NCBI RefSeq assembly: GCF_900230225.1
Contig: NZ_OCNH01000001.1
Span: forward strand, 372,001-436,000
Direction of reading: 5' to 3'
Source: Spirosoma fluviale
GTDB lineage: Bacteria; Bacteroidota; Bacteroidia; Cytophagales; Spirosomataceae
DNA: 64,000 bases
In this document: positions 8,510-16,580 of the stretch, one piece after another
How positions within the stretch are numbered: position 1 is the first letter of the stretch
Layout of the letters: each line of letters starts with the position of its first letter
Program-made: the position numbers and the translations under genes
The notes under the pieces: generated by a model
Told to the model about the DNA's origin: nothing
The model's database searches: none
What the model saw: only the letters and a program-made list of their open reading frames with translations

Positions 8510-10252
8510 ATGAAAAAAGTACGTGTCCTTCACCGGCTTAGCCTATGGGTGGTCGTTTCGCTGCTGCTAACGGGCGCGGCCTTCGCCCAAACCAAATCCG
8601 CCAAAATTGATGCTCTTATTCAGCAATACGTGGCCAATCGGCAGTTCAACGGTTCGGTGCTGGTGGCCGATAAAGGGCAGGTGATTTTCAAGAAAGGCTA
8701 CGGCCTGGCCAATATGGAATGGAATATCCCGAATGCGCCGGATACCAAGTTTCGGCTGGGTTCCATTACCAAGCAGTTTACGGCCATGCTCATCATGCAG
8801 CTGGTGGAAAAAAAGAAGCTCAGTTTAACCGGAAAAATAACCGATTACCTGCCCGACTATCCAAAAGCAACGGGCGATAAAATCACGATTCACCACCTGC
8901 TTACCCATACCTCGGGCATCCCAAACTATACCAACTTTCCGAAGTTCTTCGAGACACTCAGCCGCGACCCGGTTACGCCCGAATCCTTCACAAAGGAGTT
9001 TTCTGGCAAGCCGCTGGACTTCGAACCGGGGACTAAATTCTCCTACAGCAATTCCGGGTATTTCCTGCTGGGGACCATCATTGAGAAAGTGACGGGGAAA
9101 TCGTATGCCGATGTGCTGACCGAGAACATCCTAAAACCCGCTCAGATGGCCAATACGGGTTATGATCTGTTCAGTCCAATTCTACCCAAACGGGCAACGG
9201 GTTATGAAAAGAAGGGGAGCACTTACGTAAACTCTCCTTACCTCGATATGTCAATTCCGTATGCGGCCGGTTCCATGTACTCGACGGTCGAGGATTTGTA
9301 CCGCTGGGATCAGGTGCTGTACACAGATAAACTACTATCGGCTAGCGGAAAAGCGACCATGTACACCCCGTTCATTGATGGATATGCCTACGGATGGGGC
9401 GTTGGCAAATCAAAGGTTGGTCAGGTAAAAGACAGTCTGGCCATACTAGAGCATGGTGGCGGAATCAACGGCTTCAATACCATTATCAGCCGCTTACCGA
9501 AGGATAAGCAACTGGTTGTTTTACTGAACAATACCGGCGGGGCTCCCCTCAACGACATTCGCAAAAACATCCTGCGAATCTTATATGACCAGCCGGTTGA
9601 AGCCCCTAAAATGCCTATTGCTGACCTGCTTCGCCAATCGGTGCTGAGCGACCCGCTGGAGAAAACGAAGCAGAAGTTCACAGCCTGGAAGGCCGACAAA
9701 GCTTATTCGGTGAATGAAAACGAGATCAATGCGCTGGGGTACGAATTGATGCGGGAAGGTAAAGACAAAGAAGCATTAGCAGTTTTCAACCTAAATACCG
9801 ATGCCTTTCCCGAATCGTATAATGTCTATGACAGCCGGGGTGAGATCTACATGAAAATGGCCAATAAAGCTGCCGCTATACAGGACTACAAGCGGTCGGT
9901 GGCGCTCAACCCGCGTAATACTAATGGGTTTGCTATGTTGAAGGAATTAGGCGAGACAGTCGAAGTACCCAAACAGGAAGGGGTGGTTGTTGACAAAGCC
10001 ACGCTGGAGTCCTACGTTGGCGACTACCAGTTGGCACCGGGTTTTTCCATTGTCATTACCCGCGAAGGCGATAAACTGTACGGGCAAGCTACCGGACAGG
10101 GGCGGTTTGAGCTGTTCCCCGAGTCCAAAACCAAGTTTTACCTCAAAGTCGTTGAGGCTCAGGTGTCGTTTGTAAGTAACGACAAGGGCGAAGTAGAGCA
10201 ACTTATCCTGCACCAGAACGGGCAGAATATGCCCGGTAAGCGACTTCGGTGA
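8510..10252 (+). CDS. Secreted serine hydrolase (beta-lactamase family) with TPR and C-terminal beta domain
   Basis: A 580-residue exported enzyme. Residues 1-26 are a signal peptide ending in AFAQ. The catalytic domain (about 30-365) has all three class C-type motifs: S85-I-T-K88 (GSITKQF), Y179-S-N181 (FSYSNSGY) and LEHGGGINGF in the HxG position. Such enzymes usually act as D-aminopeptidases, esterases or PBP-like peptidases. A TPR-like helical section follows (about 400-490; ALAVFNLNTDAFPESYNVYDSRGE), then a C-terminal lipocalin-like/DUF3471-type barrel (LESYVGDYQLAPGFSIVITREGDKLYGQATGQ). The gene stands alone. The hydrolase call is firm; the substrate is unknown. Confidence 0.93.
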   Translation: MKKVRVLHRLSLWVVVSLLLTGAAFAQTKSAKIDALIQQYVANRQFNGSVLVADKGQVIFKKGYGLANMEWNIPNAPDTKFRLGSITKQFTAMLIMQLVEKKKLSLTGKITDYLPDYPKATGDKITIHHLLTHTSGIPNYTNFPKFFETLSRDPVTPESFTKEFSGKPLDFEPGTKFSYSNSGYFLLGTIIEKVTGKSYADVLTENILKPAQMANTGYDLFSPILPKRATGYEKKGSTYVNSPYLDMSIPYAAGSMYSTVEDLYRWDQVLYTDKLLSASGKATMYTPFIDGYAYGWGVGKSKVGQVKDSLAILEHGGGINGFNTIISRLPKDKQLVVLLNNTGGAPLNDIRKNILRILYDQPVEAPKMPIADLLRQSVLSDPLEKTKQKFTAWKADKAYSVNENEINALGYELMREGKDKEALAVFNLNTDAFPESYNVYDSRGEIYMKMANKAAAIQDYKRSVALNPRNTNGFAMLKELGETVEVPKQEGVVVDKATLESYVGDYQLAPGFSIVITREGDKLYGQATGQGRFELFPESKTKFYLKVVEAQVSFVSNDKGEVEQLILHQNGQNMPGKRLR

Positions 10253-10609
10253 TTGTTTAGTTAATTGAATAATTCTAAGGTAACGGTGGATGCTATTTAA
10301 TATTAATAGTACCCGCCGTTATTTTTTTTGTTATCAATAATGAGTTTAGCCTGGTTCTCCACCACTATTTTTTTTGCCAATTTAAACGTTTAAACATGGC
10401 GTGTAACCAACGGGTGCGTGTTGCCAGGCTAATGATGGGCTATAAATTGTACCGGCTGGCTAATAAATTAGAACATTTATAGAACAGGGAACATTTTTGC
10501 ACTTTTTCTATTTGCATGATAGAGTAAGCCACGCTAGTTAGTGACTTACGGTGAACCACTATTAATGTAAACCTATAAGGTTTCAAAAACTTTATAGGTT
10601 TGTCTGCAA
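10253..10609. other. Intergenic region with palindrome next to the MFS start
   Basis: This 357-bp AT-rich spacer has no credible gene. It holds the inverted repeat at 10569-10601, annotated separately, and several T/A tracts. No clear promoter with correct spacing was found. Confidence 0.6.
10569..10601 (+). repeat. 33-bp inverted repeat directly upstream of the MFS gene
   Basis: Two 15-nt arms (10569-10583 and 10587-10601; AAACCTATAAGGTTT type) pair with one G-T mismatch around a 3-nt loop. The repeat ends 8 nt before the ATG at 10610, so as RNA it would fold over the translation start region. It could be regulatory or a dispersed intergenic palindrome. Confidence 0.7.
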
Positions 10610-11809
10610 ATGAAAAAAAGTCTGTTACCTCTTGCCATTGGGGGCTTCGGTATCGGCATGACCGAGTTCGTCATCATGGGCATATTGCCCGATGTTGCCA
10701 GTTCCCTCCAAATCTCCATTCCTGTTGCTGGTCACCTCATCTCGTCCTATGCGCTGGGTGTCGTGCTGGGTGCTCCACTGCTGGTGGGCATTGCCGGGAA
10801 TTATCCGCCTAAGAAAATTCTGCTGGGCCTGATGGCCCTGTTTACGTTTTGTAATGCACTGTCGTCGTTTGCGCCTAATTACGAAATCATGATGATTACC
10901 CGGCTGTTGTCGGGCTTGCCGCATGGCGCGTTCTTTGGCGTTGGGGCTGTGGTGGCTAGTCGGTTGGCCGGTAAAGGAAAAGAGGCTCAGGCCATTTCCA
11001 TGATGTTTGCCGGACTTACCGTTGCCAACATCATTGGCGTCCCGCTGGGCACCTACATTGGTCATACCATGAGCTGGCGGATAACATTTATTATCATCGC
11101 CGTGGTGGGTCTGGCCACCATGTTCTGCATTCAGAAACTGTTGCCGGTAATGCCGGTGGTGGGGGAGTCCAGTCTACGAAAAGATCTGAAATTATTTACG
11201 CGGGTAGAACCCTGGCTTATTCTGGGTATTACGGCCATCGGTACGGGTGGTTTGTTCGCCTGGTTCAGCTATATCGCCCCGCTGCTGACCGAAGTCGCTC
11301 ATTTTGGGAGCAACCAGATTACGTGGATACTCATTCTGGCAGGTTTAGGTATGGCAACCGGTAACCTGATTTCTGGCCGTACCGCCGATCTGATCTCGCC
11401 TAGTAAGGCAACCGCCTTGTTTTTACTACTTATGACGGTAAGTCTGATCGGCGTTTATTTTGTGGCTGAGTATCAAATACCGCTATTGATTATGACCTTC
11501 ATTACCGGGGCTATTGCGTTCTCGCTGGGGGCGCCCATCCAGATTCTAATGATTCGGGCGGCCAACGGCTCCGAAATGCTGGCTTCGTCGGTAAGTCAGG
11601 CCGGGTTTAACATGGGCAACGCGTTGGGTGCTTACCTGGGCGGATTGCCCATTGCCGCTGGTCTGGGTTATGCCTCGCCCGAGTGGGTGGGTGCAGCACT
11701 GGCATTTGCCGGTTTTCTGCTGGCTATGGTCGTCTACTTCCGGCAGCGAGAAAAAGGCGTCAAAGATCCCGAAGAAGTTTCCAGCTACGAACTGGTGGCT
11801 GGGCATTAG
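10610..11809 (+). CDS. MFS transporter, AraJ/sugar-drug efflux type
   Basis: A 399-residue protein with twelve predicted membrane helices in two six-helix halves separated by a polar loop around residues 180-200. The start MKKSLLPLAIGGFGIGMTEFVIMGILPDVA is typical of AraJ/YdhP-like major facilitator efflux proteins, with the conserved GMTEF segment in helix 1, the helix 2 exit region (GNYPPKKILLG) and RLLSGLPHGAFFGVGAVVA in helix 4. It should be a proton-driven exporter in the inner membrane; the substrate (sugar, amino acid or drug) cannot be read. The ATG at 10610 fits the family N-terminus. Confidence 0.93.
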   Translation: MKKSLLPLAIGGFGIGMTEFVIMGILPDVASSLQISIPVAGHLISSYALGVVLGAPLLVGIAGNYPPKKILLGLMALFTFCNALSSFAPNYEIMMITRLLSGLPHGAFFGVGAVVASRLAGKGKEAQAISMMFAGLTVANIIGVPLGTYIGHTMSWRITFIIIAVVGLATMFCIQKLLPVMPVVGESSLRKDLKLFTRVEPWLILGITAIGTGGLFAWFSYIAPLLTEVAHFGSNQITWILILAGLGMATGNLISGRTADLISPSKATALFLLLMTVSLIGVYFVAEYQIPLLIMTFITGAIAFSLGAPIQILMIRAANGSEMLASSVSQAGFNMGNALGAYLGGLPIAAGLGYASPEWVGAALAFAGFLLAMVVYFRQREKGVKDPEEVSSYELVAGH

Positions 11810-11899
11810 GAGAGTTAGTGGAGTAGTGGAATGAGTGAAGTGGGTGGAGTAAGTGAAGTAAGTTCAGCTCATTTCACCTACTCCACTAACTCCACCACA
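11809..11899. repeat. Imperfect inverted repeat rich in GTGGAGTTAGTGGAG motifs
   Basis: The left side (11809-11836) and the right side (about 11868-11899) are imperfect reverse complements of about 28 bp; the shared core is TTAGTGGAGTAG. The left side also repeats GTGGAGTA-like units. It separates the MFS gene from the SPFH gene and is non-coding in my reading, although a frame open through it would extend the SPFH protein N-terminally. Confidence 0.55.
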
Positions 11900-11932
11900 T
11901 ACCACTTTAACAATTTATTACCTTCCTTATCA

Positions 11933-11968
11933 ACGGATTCCGTACTTTACGCGGAATCCGTTTTTTGT
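11933..11968 (+). terminator. Rho-independent terminator after the MFS gene
   Basis: A perfect 10-bp stem (ACGGATTCCG, 11933-11942, with 11952-11961) is followed by TTTTTTGTT. It lies between the MFS stop and the SPFH start, so the SPFH gene should have its own promoter or rely on read-through. It also argues against the longer SPFH start at 11831. Confidence 0.8.
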
Positions 11969-11986
11969 TACAAACCAATTGACCTT

Positions 11987-12952
11987 ATGAATTTTTTATT
12001 ACTGCTCTTGGGGCTAGCGATAGTCCTTATCTTTCTCTCGGTTGTCATTGTCCAACAGGGTACAGTTGCCGTCATCACGGTATTTGGTAAGTACGCCCGC
12101 GTTCTCCGGCCGGGGCTAAACTTCAAGATTCCCTTCATCGAAGTTATTTACCGACGGATTTCGATTCAGAACCGCTCCGTCGAACTGGCGTTTCAGGCCA
12201 TCACGGCCGATCAGGCCAATGTCAATTTCAAAGCCATGCTGGTGTATTCGGTGCTGAATCAGGAAGAAGAGACCGTTAAAAATGTGGCGTTCAAGTTCAT
12301 CGACGAAGCCTCCTTCATGCAGGCATTGATTCGAACCATCGAAGGGTCTATTCGTAGCTTTGTAGCCACCAAACGACAGTCCGAAATCCTGGCTCTCCGC
12401 TCCGAAATCATCGAACACGTCAAATCACAACTCGATACGCTGCTCGAAAGCTGGGGCTATCACCTTACCGATTTGCAACTTAACGACATCGCTTTCGATG
12501 AGGTCATTATGCGCTCGATGGCGCAGGTGGTGGCGTCGTCGAACCTGAAAGCGGCTGCCGAAAACGAAGGCCAGGCGCTGCTAATCACCAAAACTAAAGC
12601 TGCCGAAGCCGAAGGAAACGCCATTCAGATTTCGGCCGAAGCCGAGAAAAAAGCGTCGCAGCTGCGCGGGCAGGGCGTGGCGTTGTTCCGGGAGGAAGTC
12701 GCCAAGGGTATGGCTGAATCGGCCAAGGTTATGAACGAAGCCAAGCTGGATGCTTCGCTGATTCTGTTCTCCATCTGGACCGAAGCGATCAAGCATTTTG
12801 CCGAGAACGGGCAGGGAAATATTATTTTCCTCGATGGCTCGACCGATGGCATGGATAAAACGATGAAGCAATTACTGGCTGTTCAAACACTGAACAGCAG
12901 CATCGAGTCGAGCGGTATAATTACCCCGCCACCGATATCCGGTAAACGGTAG
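11987..12952 (+). CDS. SPFH/Band 7 (stomatin/prohibitin-like) membrane protein
   Basis: From the ATG at 11987 the protein is 321 residues: one N-terminal membrane helix (FLLLLLGLAIVLIFLSVVIV), the SPFH domain (about 23-200; GTVAVITVFGKYARVLRPGLNFKIPF and SIQNRSVELAFQAITADQ), then an Ala/Glu-rich coiled coil (about 200-265; AAENEGQALLITKTKAAEAEGNAIQISAEAEKK split by short turns). SPFH proteins form large oligomeric cages at membrane microdomains and often recruit proteases. A longer frame from 11831 reads through an inverted repeat and a terminator and is rejected. There is no partner NfeD-like gene next to it. The family is secure. Confidence 0.92.
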   Translation: MNFLLLLLGLAIVLIFLSVVIVQQGTVAVITVFGKYARVLRPGLNFKIPFIEVIYRRISIQNRSVELAFQAITADQANVNFKAMLVYSVLNQEEETVKNVAFKFIDEASFMQALIRTIEGSIRSFVATKRQSEILALRSEIIEHVKSQLDTLLESWGYHLTDLQLNDIAFDEVIMRSMAQVVASSNLKAAAENEGQALLITKTKAAEAEGNAIQISAEAEKKASQLRGQGVALFREEVAKGMAESAKVMNEAKLDASLILFSIWTEAIKHFAENGQGNIIFLDGSTDGMDKTMKQLLAVQTLNSSIESSGIITPPPISGKR

Positions 12953-13029
12953 GTGAGTAAAATTCGAAAAAATATTGGGAACGTTACGACTTTCATTTGT
13001 TGATTCTATCAAACCTGATTCACGCACAA

Positions 13030-13758
13030 ATGACAAACCTGCTTTTTCCTACCGATTTTTCGAATTATACATCAGCCGCTTTAGATTGGGTTCGCCTGTT
13101 TGCCCGTAAAACGGGGGCTACCGTCACGCTGTTGCATATGTACCAGCCCATGTTGCCCGATACCACGCTGCCAACCGTTGGCGATCCGGGTCTGGGCGTA
13201 ATGGCATCCATGGAAATTGAGAATATTAGCCGGAAGCGGCTCGATGAACTTGCCACCCAGCTTCAGGCCGAGGGGTTATCTGTAACGGTTGAATGGCGTA
13301 TTGGTGCAGTCGACGATGGCATACTGGATGTGGCCCGCGAACGCTCTGCCGATCTGATCATCATGGGGCGCAGCGACCTGAGCACGTTCTTCGACCGTTT
13401 GGCAGGTAGTGCCGTGACGGATGTTGCCGATGAAGCCGTCTGTCCGGTGCTGATTGTACCCACCACGCCCGAAGGGCAGTCCATTCGTCCGGCGCAGGTG
13501 CATACCATCGCGTATGCCATGCAGGCGCAAACGACACAATCCATCGTAACGGCCCAGACAGAATCGCTGGTCGATGCGTTCGATGCGAAGCTGGAAGTGC
13601 TGACGGAAGACAAACTCGAACACACCCACGCCGACCTGATCGTTATGCAGCTATCGCCCAAGGCCGGTTTTCTGGACAATCTGTTTCACCCGAATCACAC
13701 GACGGCCCTGATTACGAAGTCCGATGTGCCCGTGCTGGTGTATCACGAGAAGAAGTAG
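13030..13758 (+). CDS. Tandem universal stress protein (UspA family)
   Basis: From the ATG at 13030 the protein is 242 residues. The first UspA domain (about 1-148) starts NLLFPTDFSNYTSAALDWV and ends with the nucleotide-binding loop GRSDLSTFFDRLAGSAVTDVADEAVCPVLIVP (a GxxG-like loop with Ser/Thr). The second (about 150-242) is shorter and lacks a clear ATP loop; it ends ITKSDVPVLVYHEKK. Bacteroidota commonly carry such two-domain Usp proteins. They are cytoplasmic and act in stress responses by unclear means. An upstream TTG at 12997 would add 11 residues but is less likely. A strong shared terminator follows. Confidence 0.9.
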   Translation: MTNLLFPTDFSNYTSAALDWVRLFARKTGATVTLLHMYQPMLPDTTLPTVGDPGLGVMASMEIENISRKRLDELATQLQAEGLSVTVEWRIGAVDDGILDVARERSADLIIMGRSDLSTFFDRLAGSAVTDVADEAVCPVLIVPTTPEGQSIRPAQVHTIAYAMQAQTTQSIVTAQTESLVDAFDAKLEVLTEDKLEHTHADLIVMQLSPKAGFLDNLFHPNHTTALITKSDVPVLVYHEKK

Positions 13759-13799
13759 CCTTCGTTGTTTAGCGATAGCGACTAAGGATAATTTCAAAA

Positions 13800-13846
13800 C
13801 AGTAAGAACCCAAATCCATTGTCTGGATTTGGGTTCTTACTGTTTA
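13800..13846. terminator. Strong bidirectional terminator
   Basis: A perfect 19-bp stem (13800-13818 with 13824-13842; CAGTAAGAACCCAAATCCA type) with a 5-nt loop lies between the converging Usp and DUF1684 genes. It is preceded by AAAA on the minus exit and followed by TTTAT on the plus exit. Confidence 0.8.
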
Positions 13847-13943
13847 TACGATTGATTTCTTGCCTCAAAAAACCATTGTTCACGTTGGTTTATTTAAACT
13901 ATTGCTCTTAAAGCTTGAGAGTCGGTGTGTTCCGATTGCCCGG

Positions 13944-14819
13944 TTAATGATCGCCGTACCGCTTTTCACCCGCCGGGATGGCTACTGCCAGTCGGTTGTC
14001 TTTGGGGGGCGTGGGGCAGGTAGCGTAGGGCGTGAACGCACAGGGTGGATTGGTAGCTTTATTGAAATCAAGGTAGGTATACCCTTCTGCATCAGGGCCG
14101 GGAGCATCTAAAAACCGGCCACCGCCATAGGTATCGTGCTTATTGGTCTGATCGGCAAAAACGAAGTGCAGATGCTTGAGGGTTCCGGTCGCGTCGAGCC
14201 CATATTCTTTCCCATTTACCGTAAACAGCAACCGCCCCGGCGACTCCTGATCACTTACCCGCCCCGTTATATCGGTAATCGAAATTTTTTTGCCCGGCGT
14301 TGGGACAAACTTCGCTTTCAGGCGCCAGTTGGTACTGATCGGATAGGTGTCGATCCCCTTAAACTCTTTTACTGAGGGACTTTCCAGATCACGGAGCCGG
14401 ATGGCATATTTGTCGCCCCGCTGAATCACGAACCACCGCAGCGACTTGTGTCGCAGTACGATCGGTTTAGTGGTGTACGGGAAGATGTCGAGTTTCGTAA
14501 CTAGCGTATCGCCTTCGAAAACCTGAGCATCGGGCGTGGTTTCGACCGTTACCCGGCCGTTTTTCAGGACAATTTTACCCAGTTGCGCATTGCTGTGGTC
14601 GGCCGGGAACACAATGATATTTTTATCACTCCCGCCAAAGGTATTGACCCCTTCGTTCAGCCAGAACAAACCGGCCAGATTCAGCCAGCCATCTTCTTTT
14701 TTCAGGGCTTCTTCGCGTTGCTGGTGCCATTGCCGGATTTCCTCTTCGTACGATAGATCGGTTGTGAAGGCCAGCAGCAGGAGTGGCAGTAAGAGCAGCC
14801 AGTTGGTTTGTTTTTTCAT
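13944..14819 (-). CDS. DUF1684 family secreted protein
   Basis: A 291-residue protein with a hydrophobic signal (WLLLLPLLLLAFTTD) followed by the DUF1684 domain. Diagnostic pieces are EIRQWHQQREEALKKEDGWLNLAGLFWL near the N-terminus and, at the C-terminus, GGGRFLDA with LDFNKATNPPCAF and TPYATCPTPPKDNRLAVAI. The Cys-containing NPPCAFTPYATCP segment is the hallmark of the family. Function is unknown. It lies 33 nt after the TPR gene in the same direction and is the last gene of the SusC-SusD-TPR unit, so it may act on the imported compound. Confidence 0.88.
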   Translation of the reverse strand: MKKQTNWLLLLPLLLLAFTTDLSYEEEIRQWHQQREEALKKEDGWLNLAGLFWLNEGVNTFGGSDKNIIVFPADHSNAQLGKIVLKNGRVTVETTPDAQVFEGDTLVTKLDIFPYTTKPIVLRHKSLRWFVIQRGDKYAIRLRDLESPSVKEFKGIDTYPISTNWRLKAKFVPTPGKKISITDITGRVSDQESPGRLLFTVNGKEYGLDATGTLKHLHFVFADQTNKHDTYGGGRFLDAPGPDAEGYTYLDFNKATNPPCAFTPYATCPTPPKDNRLAVAIPAGEKRYGDH

Positions 14820-14852
14820 GGTTAAAAGCGATTTGAGTTGATAAATAATTGA

Positions 14853-16574
14853 TTATAAAGGAAATAGCGACTGGTCGCCAAACGCTGCCGTGTGCTTCAG
14901 ATGGGTAGCATATTCGTTGGCTTTGGCACTGTCGCCGTTTTGGTTATGGACTTTGTAAAGCCCCCAGTAAGCGTTGGCCGAGTTGGGGTGCCGTTCCAAT
15001 AGTTGCGTGTACGCAGTAATGGCTTTGTCATACTGCTTTGCTTTCAGATGTACTTCGGCCAGGCTGATCAAAACGGGGCGGGCATAGGAGGGGGGCTCAC
15101 TATACCCTAGGTCATCTTCTTTCTTTCTGGCATTCTCCAGCAAAGCAACAGCCTCTTTGTATTTATTCTCAGCGCTTTTGATAACACCCTGTAACTCCCG
15201 CGAGGCCACATTCAGGTCGTTGAGCCGACGAACGGTAATCACGTCGGTGGGCGTGAGCTGGTTCGCGTTGCGCCAGAGCGATGCATCGAGGGCATCGGCA
15301 AATCGACGGGCTTCGTCGAGCCGGTTATTTTTTGCCGCATCCATGCCCGATGCAAAATAATACAACCCGTCTTTGTAGGCCATCGCTTTGGTGGAGTAGA
15401 GGCTGTCTTTGTCGAGTTTGATGGCTGCCAACCGGTCGGCGGCTTTCCGGTAAAAGCCGAAGCACAGTTCCATTTTAGCGGGCGCAATAATGCCCTGGTA
15501 GAAAAAACGCCCCTCGTATTTCTGCTTCCGCTCTTTGGTGGCGGGCATATTTTTCAATTTCTCCGCGTAATGGAGCGCCGTTGCATAACGCCCGTCTTCG
15601 GCGCAGTTGGCCAGCAGGTAATTGATGTTGTGGATGTAGTTCCAGGCATCAACCTCGGGGATGTGCTGGGTTTTCATGTAGGCCGAATCTGCCGCCAGCG
15701 AAGCGGCAAAGGCATCGTACGCCATTTTGTAATCGCCTATTTTGTAATAAATGTGGCCCGGCATGTGGACCATATGGCCCGATGCGGGGGCTAGTTTCGG
15801 CAACAGGACGGCACTTTCAACGGCCTGCTCGGCGCAGCAGTTTTCCATCAGGTGTATCCAGTAATGGTGAACGGCCGCGTTGTTGGGATGCGTTTTCAGT
15901 AAATCGCGGAGTAGGTATTCGGCGTAGAGCTGCCCCTCTCTCGGGTTCATGTCCGTGTCGTAGCCACCCATTTTACTCAGGGCCAGAAACAGCTTCGCAT
16001 CCACATCGTCGGGGTATTTGTGAACAATGATCTCCAGCTTTTTCTGGTATTCCCGTTTGCCATTTTCTGCGTCGGTATCGCGGGCCAGAATCCCGTCGGC
16101 ATAAAGTTTTTCGTGTTCCGATGCCGACCCTTTCAGGGCTTTGAGTTTGTTGACGGCCAGCTTTTTGTCGGCGGTAAAGTCGGTGCCTTCAATGGCTCCA
16201 ATGGCGCTGTACAGGCCCCAGTAGGGCATAATGGCCGTGGAGTCGTGCCGGATGGCTTCTTTAAAGGCGCGGTAGGCTTCGAAATCCCAGAAACAATGCA
16301 GCAGCGCAACCCCCTGGCTATAGAAAAATTGCGTCTGCTGCGATTTGGTACTTATTTTCAGGTCTGACGTGCCAATGCCGCTCAGCCGTTCCGGGGCGGG
16401 CAGATTGTGTACGAATACCGTCTCTTTGCGGTAATCCTGAATATGAGCCAGGTGGCTATGGTTGAGGTCGTGGCTGTCTCCGTCGTGTACATCGTGCTGG
16501 TGCTCGGCCTGGCGAACCCGCTGGCCTACAGCTCCGTATGTGAGCAGACAGAAGAGGAGAAGATAAACGTTCAT
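14853..16574 (-). CDS. Periplasmic TPR repeat protein with His-rich N-terminus
   Basis: The 573-residue protein starts with a signal peptide (MNVYLLLFCLLTYGAVGQ) followed by a His/Asp-rich stretch (HQHDVHDGDSHDLNHSHLAH) that could bind metal. The rest is helical with TPR-like repeats, from FWDFEAYRAFKEAIRHDSTAIMPYWG to YDKAITAYTQLLERHPNSANAYWGLYKVH at the C-terminus. It starts 6 nt after the SusD stop and ends 33 nt before the DUF1684 gene, so it belongs to that operon. TPR proteins scaffold other proteins; the exact role is unknown. The family resembles periplasmic TPR proteins often annotated only as tetratricopeptide proteins. Confidence 0.85.
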   Translation of the reverse strand: MNVYLLLFCLLTYGAVGQRVRQAEHQHDVHDGDSHDLNHSHLAHIQDYRKETVFVHNLPAPERLSGIGTSDLKISTKSQQTQFFYSQGVALLHCFWDFEAYRAFKEAIRHDSTAIMPYWGLYSAIGAIEGTDFTADKKLAVNKLKALKGSASEHEKLYADGILARDTDAENGKREYQKKLEIIVHKYPDDVDAKLFLALSKMGGYDTDMNPREGQLYAEYLLRDLLKTHPNNAAVHHYWIHLMENCCAEQAVESAVLLPKLAPASGHMVHMPGHIYYKIGDYKMAYDAFAASLAADSAYMKTQHIPEVDAWNYIHNINYLLANCAEDGRYATALHYAEKLKNMPATKERKQKYEGRFFYQGIIAPAKMELCFGFYRKAADRLAAIKLDKDSLYSTKAMAYKDGLYYFASGMDAAKNNRLDEARRFADALDASLWRNANQLTPTDVITVRRLNDLNVASRELQGVIKSAENKYKEAVALLENARKKEDDLGYSEPPSYARPVLISLAEVHLKAKQYDKAITAYTQLLERHPNSANAYWGLYKVHNQNGDSAKANEYATHLKHTAAFGDQSLFPL

Positions 16575-16580
16575 AAAGAG

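Noticed and set aside
11831-11986. N-terminal extension of the SPFH protein
   Set aside because: The added residues are encoded by an inverted repeat and a terminator stem, lack family similarity and would precede the membrane anchor.
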